Assembly: GCF_905171765.1 (NCBI RefSeq)
Contig: NC_053390.1
Span: 302,167,122 to 302,231,121, forward strand
DNA: 64,000 nt
Reading direction: 5' to 3'
Source of the DNA: Bufo bufo
Taxonomy: Eukaryota > Chordata > Amphibia > Anura > Bufonidae
In this document: piece after piece, positions 12,201 to 22,567 of the stretch
Layout: every line of letters starts with the position of its first letter
How positions within the stretch are numbered: position 1 is the first letter of the stretch
The notes under the pieces: model-generated
Databases searched by the model: none
What the model was told of the DNA's origin: nothing
The model's input: only the letters and a program-made list of their open reading frames with translations
Position numbers and translations under genes: made by a program

Positions 12201-12585
12201 GTTCTTTAAGATTCAGTGGGTCTGAGGGATGAACAGTACAGTGCAGTGGCTTCTGACTATGACATCTAAGGGGTTAAATGGTTAGAATAGGTGTCAGCAT
12301 GGATCTCAGCTGTTACAGCTGACATCTCCTTCTGATGGCGGCGGTTCAGATCCTGAGTCGCTGCCATCATAAATCTCTAATGGTGTGGCTGCATGGCAGA
12401 CTGAGGAGGCTGCAGGAGGCACAATGGAAGCACTGGAAGGTTAGTGTGTACAAACTAACTAATGAGAGCGATCGCTGAGAAGAGACCACTGTGATTAGTC
12501 CCCTGCCAGCTGCTCCAGAGTCTCCTCTGTCTGGGATAATGGAGACTACGGTGCTGTGATACTGTCTAGTGTAGTGTACGGGGAC

Positions 12586-13360
12586 TGTAATGCCCGTCAC
12601 TACAAAAGTGTCACTTTGTGTGCTGTCGGTTCCCCTTATTTATGGGGAGGTTGGTTATAACTTGTAATTGAATGTAATGCTATGTATTTCCCTGTTACTG
12701 TGAAACTTGCATGTACAGGCCTGCTAGGGGTGTCATTCCAGCTTCTGGTCATTAGAGGGAGCTAGAGAGCCCTAGTTTATATAAGGCCCAGTCAGGGAAG
12801 CAAAAGTCAGTCTAGTCTAGAGCTCAGAAGTTTCTAGAGCCTGAGGAAGCTGAGAGGGAGACAGAGGCAAAGCGCAGAAAAGCAAGAGGTACTCAAGATA
12901 ACAGAGGAGGTACTTTATAAAGAGAAAACCAAGGATATACGCCAGAGTTAAGGTATTGGGCCTTGGAGAAGATTTTCTATGTCCCAGGATCAGTCAGAAA
13001 TAGAGTGCAAGCTCCTGTACTGCAAGTCCTGTGTTTCACACTCTGAAGTCACCTTGCTTAATCTGTATTGCCTGCATCGACCGTATTGAAAAATCAACTG
13101 TATGCAAAGGAACTGTGCTTCCGTTAATGTCTCTATATGGAAACTACTAAAGTTGGAGTTTTGTTTTAACATCACGTGGTTCCTCAGTTATTCCTGCTAT
13201 CAGCAAACGGCGTGCCACCGTTTAATTGGCACTGGCGTCACGAACATTTTCTACCATCACCTGCCTTTGCAGAGAGTCAGCCGTCTCAGGTTAGTGTCTA
13301 TTGCACTACAACACCCAGGAACACTATTACACACAACTTGAGTACGCTGCACTAGTGTAA
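12586..13360 (+). mobile_element. Probable solo LTR, right boundary unresolved
   Basis: It starts TGTAATGCCCGTCAC. It has a GGGAGCTAGAG block followed by TTTATATAAGGCCCAG (TATA-like, about 12775-12790) and, near its 3' side, the motif ACTGGCGTCACGAAC. The same order of motifs occurs in the three better-bounded solo LTRs at 20235, 27903 and 56109. No convincing duplication of the left flank GGAC was found, so its end and even its status as an LTR are inferred by similarity. Confidence 0.4.
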
Positions 13361-13689
13361 CAGTAACATAGTACATTAAGGCCGAAAAAAGACATTTGTC
13401 CATCCAGTTCGGCCTGTTATCCTACAAGTTGATCCAGAGGAAGGCAAAAAAAAACAAAAAAACTTTGAGGTAGAAGCCAATTTTCCCCACTTTAGGGGAA
13501 TAAAAAATTCCTTCCCGGCTCCAATCAGGCAATCAGAATAACTCCCTGGATCAACAACCCCTCTCTAGTAGCCATAGCCTGTAATATTATTACACTCCAG
13601 AAATACATCCAGGCCCCTCTTGAATTCCTTTATTGTACTCACTATCACCACCTCCTCAGGCAGAGAGTTCCATAGTCTCACTGCTCTTA

Positions 13690-14565
13690 GGCCTCTTTCA
13701 CACGGGCGTTGCGGGAAAATGTGCGGGTGCGTTGCGAGAACATGCACGATTTTTCCGCGCGAGTGCAAAACATTGTAATGCGTTTTGCACTCGCGTGAGA
13801 AAAATCGCGCATGTTTGGTACCCAAACCCGAACTTCTTCACAGAAGTTCGGGCTTGGGTTTGGTGTTCTGTAGATTGTATTATTTCCCCTTATAACATAG
13901 TTAGAAGGGAAAATAATAGCATTCTGAATACAGAGTACATAGTAAAATAGCGCTGGAGGGGTTAAAAAAAAAAATATATATATATTTAACTCACCTTAGT
14001 CCACTTGATCGCGTAGCCCGGCATCTCCTTTTGTCTCCTTTACTGAACAGGACCTGTGGTGAGCATTCATTACAGGTCGAGGACCTGTGGTGATGTCACT
14101 CCGGTCATCACATGATCCATCACCATGGTAAAAGATCATGTGATGACCATCGCGATCAAGTGGACTAAGGTGAGTTAAATTATATATTTATTTTTTTTAA
14201 CCCCTCCAGCGCTATTTTACAATCCATTCTGTATTCAGAATGCTATTATTTTCCCTTATAACTATGTTATAAGGGAAAATAATAATGATCGGGTCTCCAT
14301 CCCGATCGTCTCCTAGCAACCGTGCGTGAAAATCGCACCGCATCCGCACTTGCTTGCGGATGTTTGCGATTTTCACGCAACCCCATTCACTTCTATGGGG
14401 CCTGCGTTGCGTGAAAAATGCTGAATATAGACCATGCTGCGATTTTCACGCAACGCACAAGTGATGCGTGAAAATCACTGCTCATGTGAACAGCCCATAG
14501 AAATAAATGGGTCGGTATTCAGTGCCGGTGCAATGCGTTCAACTCACGCCCGTGTGAAAGGGGCC
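13690..14565. mobile_element. PIF/Harbinger hairpin MITE inside the LINE, TSD TTA
   Basis: The termini GGCCTCTTTCACACGGGCGT and GGCCCCTTTCACACGGGCGT (other strand) are flanked by TTA at 13687-13689 and 14566-14568. The interior is a foldback: the block with TAGTCCACTTGATCGCG (about 13998) reappears inverted near 14152, and the GCGCTATTTTA..CATTCTG block is mirrored at 13905-13965 and 14208-14245. Excision in silico rejoins the LINE frame (..KGFFIVRAVRLWNSLP..), which proves insertion after the LINE. Confidence 0.9.
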
Positions 14566-16173
14566 TTACAATAAAGAATCCTTTTCTATGTTTGTGTACA
14601 AACCTTCTTTCCTCCATACGCAGAGGATGTCCCCTTGTCACAGTCACAGTCCTGGCGATAAAAAGATGATGGGATAGATCTCTGTACTGACCCCTAATAT
14701 ATTTATACATATTAATTAGATCTCCCCTCAGTCGTCTTTTTTCTAACGTGAATAACCCTAATTTTGATAATCTTTCAGGGTACTGTAGTTGCCCCATTCC
14801 AGTTTTTACTTTAGTTGCCCTCCTCTGGACCTTCTCCAGCTCTGCTATGTCTGCCTTGTTTACAGGAGCCCAGGACTGTACACAGTACTCTATGTGTGGT
14901 CTGACTAGCGATTTGTAAAGAGGTAGGACTATATTCTTATCACGGGCATCTATGCCCCTTCTGATGCAACCCATTATCTTATTGGCCTTGGCAGCAGCTG
15001 CCTGACACTGTTTTTTGCAGCTTAGTTTGCTGTTTATTAAAATTCCTAGATCCTTTTCCATGTCAGTGTTACCAAGTGTTTTACCATTTAGTATGTACGG
15101 GTGACTTGCATTATTCCTTCCCATGTGCATAACCTTACATTTATCAGTGTTAAACCTCATCTGCCACTTCTCTGCCCAAGCCTCCAATCTATCCAGATCG
15201 CTCTGTAGTAGTATACTGTCCTCTTCAGTGTTAATTACTTTACACAGTTTAGTGTCATCTGCGAAAATTAATACTTTACTATGCAAGCCTTCTACAAGAT
15301 CATTAATAAATATATTGAAGAGAATAGGGCCCAATACTGACCCCTGAGGTACTCCACTAGTGACAGTGACCCAATCTGAGTATGTACCGTTAATAACCAC
15401 CCTCTGTTTTCTATCACTCAGCCAGTTACTTACCCACTTACAGACGTTTTCTCCCAGTCCGAGCATTCTCATTTTATATACTAACCAGTGGTACAGTGTC
15501 AAATGCTTTGGAGAAGTCCAGATATACGACCTCCATTGATTCGCCGCTGTGAAGTCTAGAACTTACCTCCTCATAGAAACTGATTAAATTTAGTTTGACA
15601 TGACCGATCCCTCACAAAGCCATTCTGATATGGCGTTATTTGCTTATTTCCGTTGAGATGCTCTAAGATAGCATCTCTCAGAAAACCTTCAAACAGTTTA
15701 CCCACAACAGATGTTAAACTTACCGGCCTATAGTTTCCAGGCTCTGTTTTTGGACCCTTTTTGAATATTGGCACCACATTTGCCATGCGCCAATCCTGTG
15801 GACATTCCCTGTCAGTATAGAGTCCACAAATATCAGAAATAAGGGTCTGGCTATGACATTACTTAATTCCCTTAGGATAAGGGGTGTATGCCATCCGGTC
15901 CTGGCGATTTGTCTATTTTAATCTTTTTAAGTCGCTGATGTACTTCTTCCTGGGTCAGACAGGACACTTTTAATGGGAATTTATTTTTACATTCTGCATG
16001 TCATCTGACTATTTTCGTCAGTGAATACATTGGAGAAAAAAATATTTAACAGCTTTGCTTTCTCCTCGTCGCTCTCTGCGAATCCCCCCTCATTACTCTT
16101 TAAAGGGACGACACCTTCAGATTGATACTTTTTAACATTTATATAATTGAAGAACATTTTAGGGTTAGTTTTA

Positions 16174-18346
16174 GGCCTCATGCACACGACCGTATTTTTT
16201 TGCGGTCCGCAAAACGGGGTTCCGTTTTCCCGTGATCCGTGACCGTTTTTTCGTCCGTGGGTCTTCCTTGATTTTTGGAGGATCCACGGACATGAAAAAA
16301 AAGTCGTTTTGGTGTCCGCCTGGCCGTGCGGAGCCAAACGGATCCGTCCTGAATTACAATGCAAGTCAATGGGGACGGATCCGTTTGACGTTGACACAAT
16401 ATGGTGCCATTTCAAACGGATCCGTCCCCATTGACTTTCAATGTAAAGTCTGGAGTCCCTTTTATACCATCAGATCAGAGTTTTCTCCAATCCGATGGTA
16501 TATTTTAACTTGAAGCGTCCCCATCACCATGGGAACGCCTCTATGTTAGAATATACTGTCGGATATGAGTTAGATCGTGAAACCTCATTTCCGACAGTAT
16601 ATTCTAACACAGAGGCGTTCCCATGGTGATGGGGACGCTTCTAGTTAGAATATACTACAAACTGTGTACATGACTGCCCCCTGCTGCCTAGCAGCATCCG
16701 ATCTCTTACAGGGGGCCGTGATCAGCACAATTAACCCCTTAGGTGCCGCACCTGAAGGGGTTAATTGTACTATCATATCCCCCTGTAAGAGATCAGGGCT
16801 GCCAGGCAGCAGGGGGCAGACCCCTCCCCCCCCCTCCCCAGTTTGAATATCATTGGTGGCCAGTGCGTCCCGCCCCCCCCTTCCTCCCTCTATTGTAATA
16901 ATTTGTTGGTGGCACAGTGTGCGCCCCCCCTTCCTCCCTCTATTGTAATAAATCGTTGGTGGCACAGTGTGCGCCCCCCCCCCTTCCTCCCTCTATTGTA
17001 ATAAATCGTTGGTGGCACAGTGTGCGCCCCCCATCGCCCCCCCCCCTCCCTCTATAGCATTAACAACATTGGTGGCCAGTGTGCGGCCTCCCATCTCCCC
17101 CCCCCCCCCCCATCATTGGTGGCAGCGGGTTACTAGCAATAGTACAATAGTAAAAGATTCATACTTACCTGGGAGCTGCGATGTTCGTGTCCGGCCGGGA
17201 GCTCCTCCTACTAGTAAGTGACAGTTCATTTAGCAATGCGCCGCACAGACCTGTCACTTACCAGTAGGTGGAGCTCCCGGCCGGACACGAACATCGCAGC
17301 AGCAGCCAGCAGCAGGTAAGTATGAATCTTCTACTATTGTACTATTGCTAAGTAACCATGGCAACCAGGACTGTAGTAGCGTCCTGGTTGCCATGGTTAC
17401 CGATCGGAGCCCCAGCGATTAAACTGGGACTCCGATCGGTACTCCGCTGCCACCAATGATGGGGGGGGAGATGGGAGGCCGCACACTGGCCACCAATGTT
17501 GTTAATGCTATAGAGGGAGGGGGGCCGATGGGGGGCGCACACTGTGCCACCAACGAATTATTACAATAGAGGGAGGGAGGGGGGGGGGCGCACACTGTGC
17601 CACCAACGAATTATTACAATAGAGGGAGGGGGGGGCTGCACTGGCCACCAACCTATTATTACAATAGAGGGGGGGGGGGGGCCGCACTGGCCACCAATAA
17701 TATTCAAACTGGGGAGGGGGGGGAGGGTCTGCCCCCTGCTGCCTGGCAGCCCTGATCTCTTACAGGGGGCCGTGATCAGCACAATTAACCCCTTCAGGTG
17801 CCGCACCTGAAGGGGTTAATTGTGCTGATCACGGCCCACTGTAAGAGATCGGGTGCTGCCAGGCAGCAGGGGGCAGTCTTATACACAGTTTGTAGTGTAT
17901 TCTAACTAGAAGCGTCCCCATCACCATGGGAACGCTTCTGTGTTAGAATATACTGTCGGTTCTGAGTTTTCACGAAGTGAAAACTCAGCTTTGAAAAAGC
18001 TTTTATGCAGACGGATCTTCGGATCCGTCTGTATAAAAACTAACCTACGGCCACGGATCACGGACACGGATGCCAATCTTGTATGCATCCGTGTTCTTTC
18101 ACGGACCTATTGACTTGAATGGGTCCGTGAACCGTTGGCCGTGAAAAAAATAGGACAGGTCATATTTTTTTCACGGCCAGGAAACACGGATCACGGATGC
18201 GGCTGCAAAACGGTGCATTTTCCGTTTTTTTTTTTATTTATTTATTTTTTTTATTTTTTTCCACGGACCCATTGTAAGTCAATGGGTCCGCGAAAATAAA
18301 CGGCACAACGGCCACGGGTGCACACAACGGTCGTGTGCATGAGGCC
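16174..18346. mobile_element. PIF/Harbinger hairpin MITE, 2.2 kb, TSD TTA
   Basis: The termini GGCCTCATGCACACGACCGT and its exact inverse (ending 18346) are flanked by TTA at 16171-16173 and 18347-18349. The interior holds a second, larger foldback: about 16540-17210 is mirrored at about 17250-17960, sharing AGAATATACTACAAACTGTG, the CCCCTGCTGCC segment and the GTGGCACAGTGTGCGCCCCC units. Those GC-rich units (TTGGTGGCAC.., C-tract, TCCCTCTATTGTAATAA) are tandem within each arm. No transposase frame is seen. Confidence 0.9.
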
Positions 18347-19757
18347 TTACTCTTTGGCAATTAATCTCTCGGTCTCTAGTTTGGCCGCTTTTATTAGTTT
18401 TTTACATGTTCTATTTTTTTCCTTATAGTTTTTCAGTGCTTCCGTGCTACCCTCCTGTTTTAGTGTTTTATATGCTTTCTTTTTGTCATTTATTGCTTTC
18501 TTTACAGTTCTATGTATCCACATTGGTTTCTTTTTGTTCCTTAACCTTTTATTCCCATAAGGTATGTACCTCTCACAATGAGATTTTAGGATATTTTTAA
18601 AGATATCCCATTTTGTGGCTGTATTTTTATTTTTGAGGACTTTGTCCCAGTTAGTTAGGCCAGTGTCCGGTAACAGTTCAGGTGTAACTGCCAATTGCTG
18701 AAACTCTAATGCAATCTGGACATACAGTTATGTCCATACACATGAAGTGGTTAAAAAAAATTATGATTTATTGATGTATATCAATAAATTATGATTCATT
18801 GATGCATCATTCTTCATCATTTTTCACAGTTAGCTCATGTGACCCTTGATAAAACTCTGGAGTCGACAGCCTCCTCCACATGGATAGGAATTCAGTTGTT
18901 CTTATCATTCCTATGCAGTGGCGTAGGGATCGCCATAGCAATGGCTATGGGGCCCTATGCCACTGGGGGCCCGGGCTGCCGGCTGAGGATTAAAAAAAAA
19001 AATTCAAGTGGCGGTGCGATAGGGCCCCCCCCTTCTCCCCTCCTCCTCATTGGTGGCAGCGGCAGTTCCGATCAAGTTACAAGAAGAAGCGCCAGGAGGC
19101 CACAGCGCATGTAAGTATGCTGCTGACTAACTGACCATGGCAGCCAGGACTTCAGTAATATCCTGGCTGCCATGGTAACCGATTGGAGCCCCAGCATTAC
19201 ACTGCTGGGACTCCGATCGGAACTGCCGCTGCCACCAATGATGGGAGGGGGGGGGTCGATATTAATACCGGGGAGGGCGCACTGGGGGCTGCTATGAGGC
19301 ATGGGGCTCTTATCTGAGGTCTGATTGGGGGTTATTCATATTGGGGTCTCAGCTGAGGTGTGATCTGAGGTCTTATTGGGGCTGTTAGCTGAGGTCTGAT
19401 TAACATTGGGGGTCTGATTGGTGGTCTGACCTGAGGTGTAATGAAAAATATTTTTTCCGGAGCAGCTTGGAGAAAAAAGGCCTCACAGTCTCCCACACTC
19501 CTTCTGCCCAGCCAAGCCTGCCAGCACCCCTGAATCTTCAGAACCGTAAGTAAATTATATATAAGGGGAGCTTATAATATGAAAGAGACAAATTATGTCA
19601 GAGCGGCTCTTCATCTACATGTGTATCAGCACTAGATATATACCCCTTACTCTCCCTAATACCCAAACTACACAAGATACATATCCCTACCGTCTGTCTA
19701 ATACACATACACACCCCACTTTCACCTTCTTGTGTTACAGACCCCTGTACAATTTAA

Positions 19758-21333
19758 AGGGATTCTGTCATCAGAATTTAGGCCTCTAACCTAAAGATAT
19801 GGCGAGGTCTAATACACAGAATCCTAAAGTGACCTTACCAAATGCGCCTGTGGCTCTATAATCATATAAAACAGGTTTATATAACCTGTCACTCACGTCA
19901 AAATGTGTCCAAGGGGACGTCTCACGATGCAGGGTGCCGGGCTGCAGCCAAGGCAGGTTCTAGCGAAGTGCGCACTTCGCATAACGAGGCCGCTGCCAGG
20001 AGTGAACGATGAACTGAGGTAGGCGGCTCTAATCGAAGGGAGGGCGGAGATTTCAATTCAGAAGGCGGCGCTGGGCACCGAAAGGAGATGGCTGCAGCCG
20101 GGCACCCTGCATCGTGGGATGTCCCCTTGGACACATTTTGACGTGAGTGACAGGTTATATAAATCTGTTTTATATGATTATAGAGCCATAGGCGCATTTG
20201 ATAAGGTCACTTTAGGATTCTGTGTATTAGTAGATGCAGCACGCCAGACCTGCAGGGTATTGCGATTATGAGGTCACTGTTTTTGGGCAAGCGAGGGTTA
20301 CTCACAGTTTTGTAGGAGAACCCTGGGCAGCGTACAGCAGTGAAGGAGAGGCTGGCACAGTAGTCCTCTGGGGCACACTCTGTATTTAGGGACCAGGCCT
20401 GGTGGTGGATGAGGTGCCCTGGATGTTGCAGGTGTTTTATGTGCCTGGGGCAAGGTCCCTTTAAGATTCGTGACGCCAGTGCCTGTAACGGTGGCACACC
20501 GATTTATAGTTGTAATAAGTGAGGTACACAGATGGGATAGTGAACCAAACTTTGCTTTACACATCAATGGCAGGTATACTGTTCCTTGCAAGATACTCAG
20601 AGGGTAAACAAGACACTCAGAATCAGGCTGTACCTTCTCCTCAGAAATAGTGTACACTGTTCCTTAGAGCTCCTGTCTGGTTTTTATCCCAAGGCCCGGA
20701 TGCCTCAATGCTGGCTTTTATCCTTGGTAACAATCTTCCTCTCGTATTTATCCTTGCTTTACATTACTACTTCTTCTGCCCTTCAGCTTACTTGTACTAG
20801 CTGGAAACACTGGCTCTGCTTGGCTTGTGGGAACTGCAGGTTTTCTCCCAGGAGGTAACTCTTTTCATGGGGTAAATCTTCTGAGCTAACATAGGCTCCT
20901 TATCCACGGGTAGGCTATAATCCTTCACTAGCCTCCTGGTAGCAACTAGCAGCCTGGACTATCTAGCTGCATGTCAGGAGGAGGCCCTCAGCATATCTCT
21001 CTGGCTGGTGCCCTCTCACTTCTGTCTTCACAGACTCCTGACTACAGACTAACTCCTCCCTGTCTGGGTCTAGATATTTATGCTAAGTGTTCACTAGCTC
21101 CCCCTAGTGCCTAGGATGCCTAACTACACCATAATAGGCCTGCTGCACATATCACAGGGAAAAATACACATTAAAATGTACTGTGAAATACACTGCCACT
21201 GTTCCACAGGAGTAGGAGTACCACATGGCCCAATTGACCCTTGTGTAGTGCCCACATTCACCTAGTGGGACACTACATAGGGACCTCGCCATATGTTTAG
21301 GTTATAGGCCTAAATTCTGATGACAGAATCCCT
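19758..21333. mobile_element. T2/Kolobok-like MITE, TTAA target, split by a solo LTR
   Basis: TTAA at 19754-19757 and 21334-21337 flank identical inverted ends AGGGATTCTGTCATCAGAAT, continuing with TTTAGGCCT; the match exceeds 30 bp. The ends read TTAAAGGGA including the target site, which fits the T2/Kolobok MITE signature TTAAAGGRR known from Xenopus. piggyBac also uses TTAA and is the alternative. The arms are complementary over long distances (for example GTGACAGGTTATATAAA against its inverse). The LTR at 20235-21277 sits in the right arm. Confidence 0.85.
20235..21277 (-). mobile_element. Solo LTR, family shared with 27903 and 56109
   Basis: Read on the minus strand it begins TGTAGTGTCCCACTAGGTG at 21277 and ends in CA at 20235. 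Flanks are TAGA (20231-20234) and TAGG (21278-21281), an imperfect 4-bp duplication. Internal landmarks in order are a GGGGGAGCTAGTG block, an AT-rich TATA-like stretch and ACTGGCGTCACGAA near the 3' part. There is no internal retroviral coding sequence, so it is a recombinant solo LTR. Confidence 0.7.
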
Positions 21334-21570
21334 TTAACAATCTTCTGTAATACACAGAAATTTAGATTCATACATTTCCTACACTGGCACAAATGCCTTG
21401 CCAGTGACCAACTGTCTGTGCTCAGTCCTACGCGTAACCGTCGCAAGTGCATGAGGAGCTGCGGATGTGGTGGTGAGGTCTGAGAGGTATGTGGGAGTGG
21501 GAGATCCGGGAGGGGGGGCCCATAAATAATTTTTGCTATGGGGGCTAGTAGCTACGCCCCTGTTCCTATG

Positions 21571-21870
21571 AGAGTCGCAACAAAGACTAAAAAATTGACT
21601 CTCTATCCACACAACAGACACTGTGGGATCGAGCTATTTTCCATTGGTAACTGTCAAAAGTAACAGATGAAGAAAAAAAAAACCAATAAAGCTATATGAA
21701 AGTTTGCAAACAATTGCATATACCAGCACATTTACAAATAGGGGAGACATACATTTTTATTTCTGGGAGTGACCCAATTTTAAACTTTTTATTTAAATTG
21801 GACTAAGACATAAAAGGGGTTGTCAGAGTTAAATAAAAAAACAGAAATGGTCTAAATAACAAAAAAAGCA
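21571..21870. other. Unassigned 300-bp spacer
   Basis: AT-rich sequence between two hAT elements with no recognised feature. It ends at the ATATTTAC target duplication of element A. Confidence 0.4.
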
Positions 21871-22172
21871 ATATTTACTAGTGATAAGCGAGCATGCTTG
21901 GCCGTATACCGGTTCGGCTCGAGCATCGCTATGCTTGGCACATGGCGGTACTCGTCCGAGTACCGCATGTGCTCGAGTCTCCTCCCCGCACATTTTGTGG
22001 ATTTTCACCAGCCAATAAAGGTGCAGGTAAGTACTGCCCTCACTGTAATGCCATTAGCCATGTTGACTGTTGGCATTACAGTGATTGGCTGGCCGGAACG
22101 TGTCATCGGGTGCTATATAGCACCCGATGACTTACTCGGATCAGTCATAGTCGAGGAGAGCAGAGCGTAGGA

Positions 22173-22567
22173 GGCCTCATGCACACGAACGTTGTTGTGT
22201 TCCGTTCCGCAAAATGGGGTTCAGTTGTTCCATGATCCGTTTCCGTGTGTCTTCCTTTATTTTTGGAGGACCACCAGACATAAAGGAAAGTTAAAAAAAA
22301 ATCTAAGACAGGTTTGCCATGCAAATGATAGGAAAAAAACGGACACCAACGCGGATGACAATCTTGTGTGCCTCCGTGTTTTTTAGCGGTCCCATTGACT
22401 TGAATGGGTCCGCGAACCGTTTTCCGCGAAAATAATAGGACAGGTTATATTTTTTTGGACAGACTGGAGCCACAGATCACGGACGCGGATGACAAACGGT
22501 GCATTAGAAAATCACGAAAAACGGAACAACGGACACGGAATAAAACAACGGTCCTGTGCATGAGGCT
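22173..22567. mobile_element. Harbinger-type MITE in the 5' region of hAT A
   Basis: The ends GGCCTCATGCACACGAACGT and, inverted, AGCCTCATGCACAGGACCGT belong to the same family as the MITE at 16174. Both halves carry CGGACNCGGATGACAA-like and TCCGTGT blocks in inverted order. The flanking triplets (GGA and GAA) do not give a clean TWA duplication, so exact ends are uncertain. Confidence 0.7.

Larger units (their letters stand above)
13565..18694 (-). pseudogene. CR1/L2 LINE reverse transcriptase, in pieces
   Basis: In coding order: 18694-18350 (linker ending ..KAAKLETERLIAKE), 16170-15987 (KTNPKMFFNYINVKK..), 15786-15571 (fingers; VVPIFKKG, NYRPVSLTS, GFVRDRSC), 15502-14570 (palm; GVPQGSVLGPILFNIFIND, then FADDTKL as the active site, RRATK, ERLSKLGL) and 13689-13565 (C-terminus RLWNSLPEEVV). 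Frameshifts occur at about 15500-15570 and 15790-15980. Across the MITE at 13690-14565 the frame is exactly continuous once the MITE and one TTA are removed. At the other MITE a 2-nt shift remains. The copy is dead. Confidence 0.85.
13362..18725 (-). mobile_element. CR1/L2-type LINE, 5' truncated and split by two MITEs
   Basis: The minus strand reads from about 18725 to a 3' end near 13362, where the tail resembles a TATGTTAC repeat and is preceded by a 3' UTR with GGCCGAACTGGATGGACAAA. The endonuclease domain is missing, as expected for a 5'-truncated LINE. LINE DNA occupies 18350-18725, 14566-16173 and 13362-13689. The gaps are the hairpin MITEs at 16174-18346 and 13690-14565. Such 3' ends are familiar from frog CR1/L2 elements; CR1 against L2 is not resolved. 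Confidence 0.85.
18916..21562. mobile_element. hAT-type non-autonomous element, TSD TTCCTATG
   Basis: The ends CAGTGGCGTAGGGATCGCC and, inverted, CAGGGGCGTAGCTACTAGCC are flanked by a perfect 8-bp duplication TTCCTATG at 18908-18915 and 21563-21570. GGGCCC-rich subterminal sequence follows both ends. No transposase is visible. It was later hit by the TTAA element at 19758-21333, itself hit by a solo LTR. Confidence 0.9.

Noticed and set aside
12586..13360. Firm solo LTR call
   Set aside because: Motif order fits the LTR family, but no duplicated flank was found at the right side, so it is listed only at low confidence.
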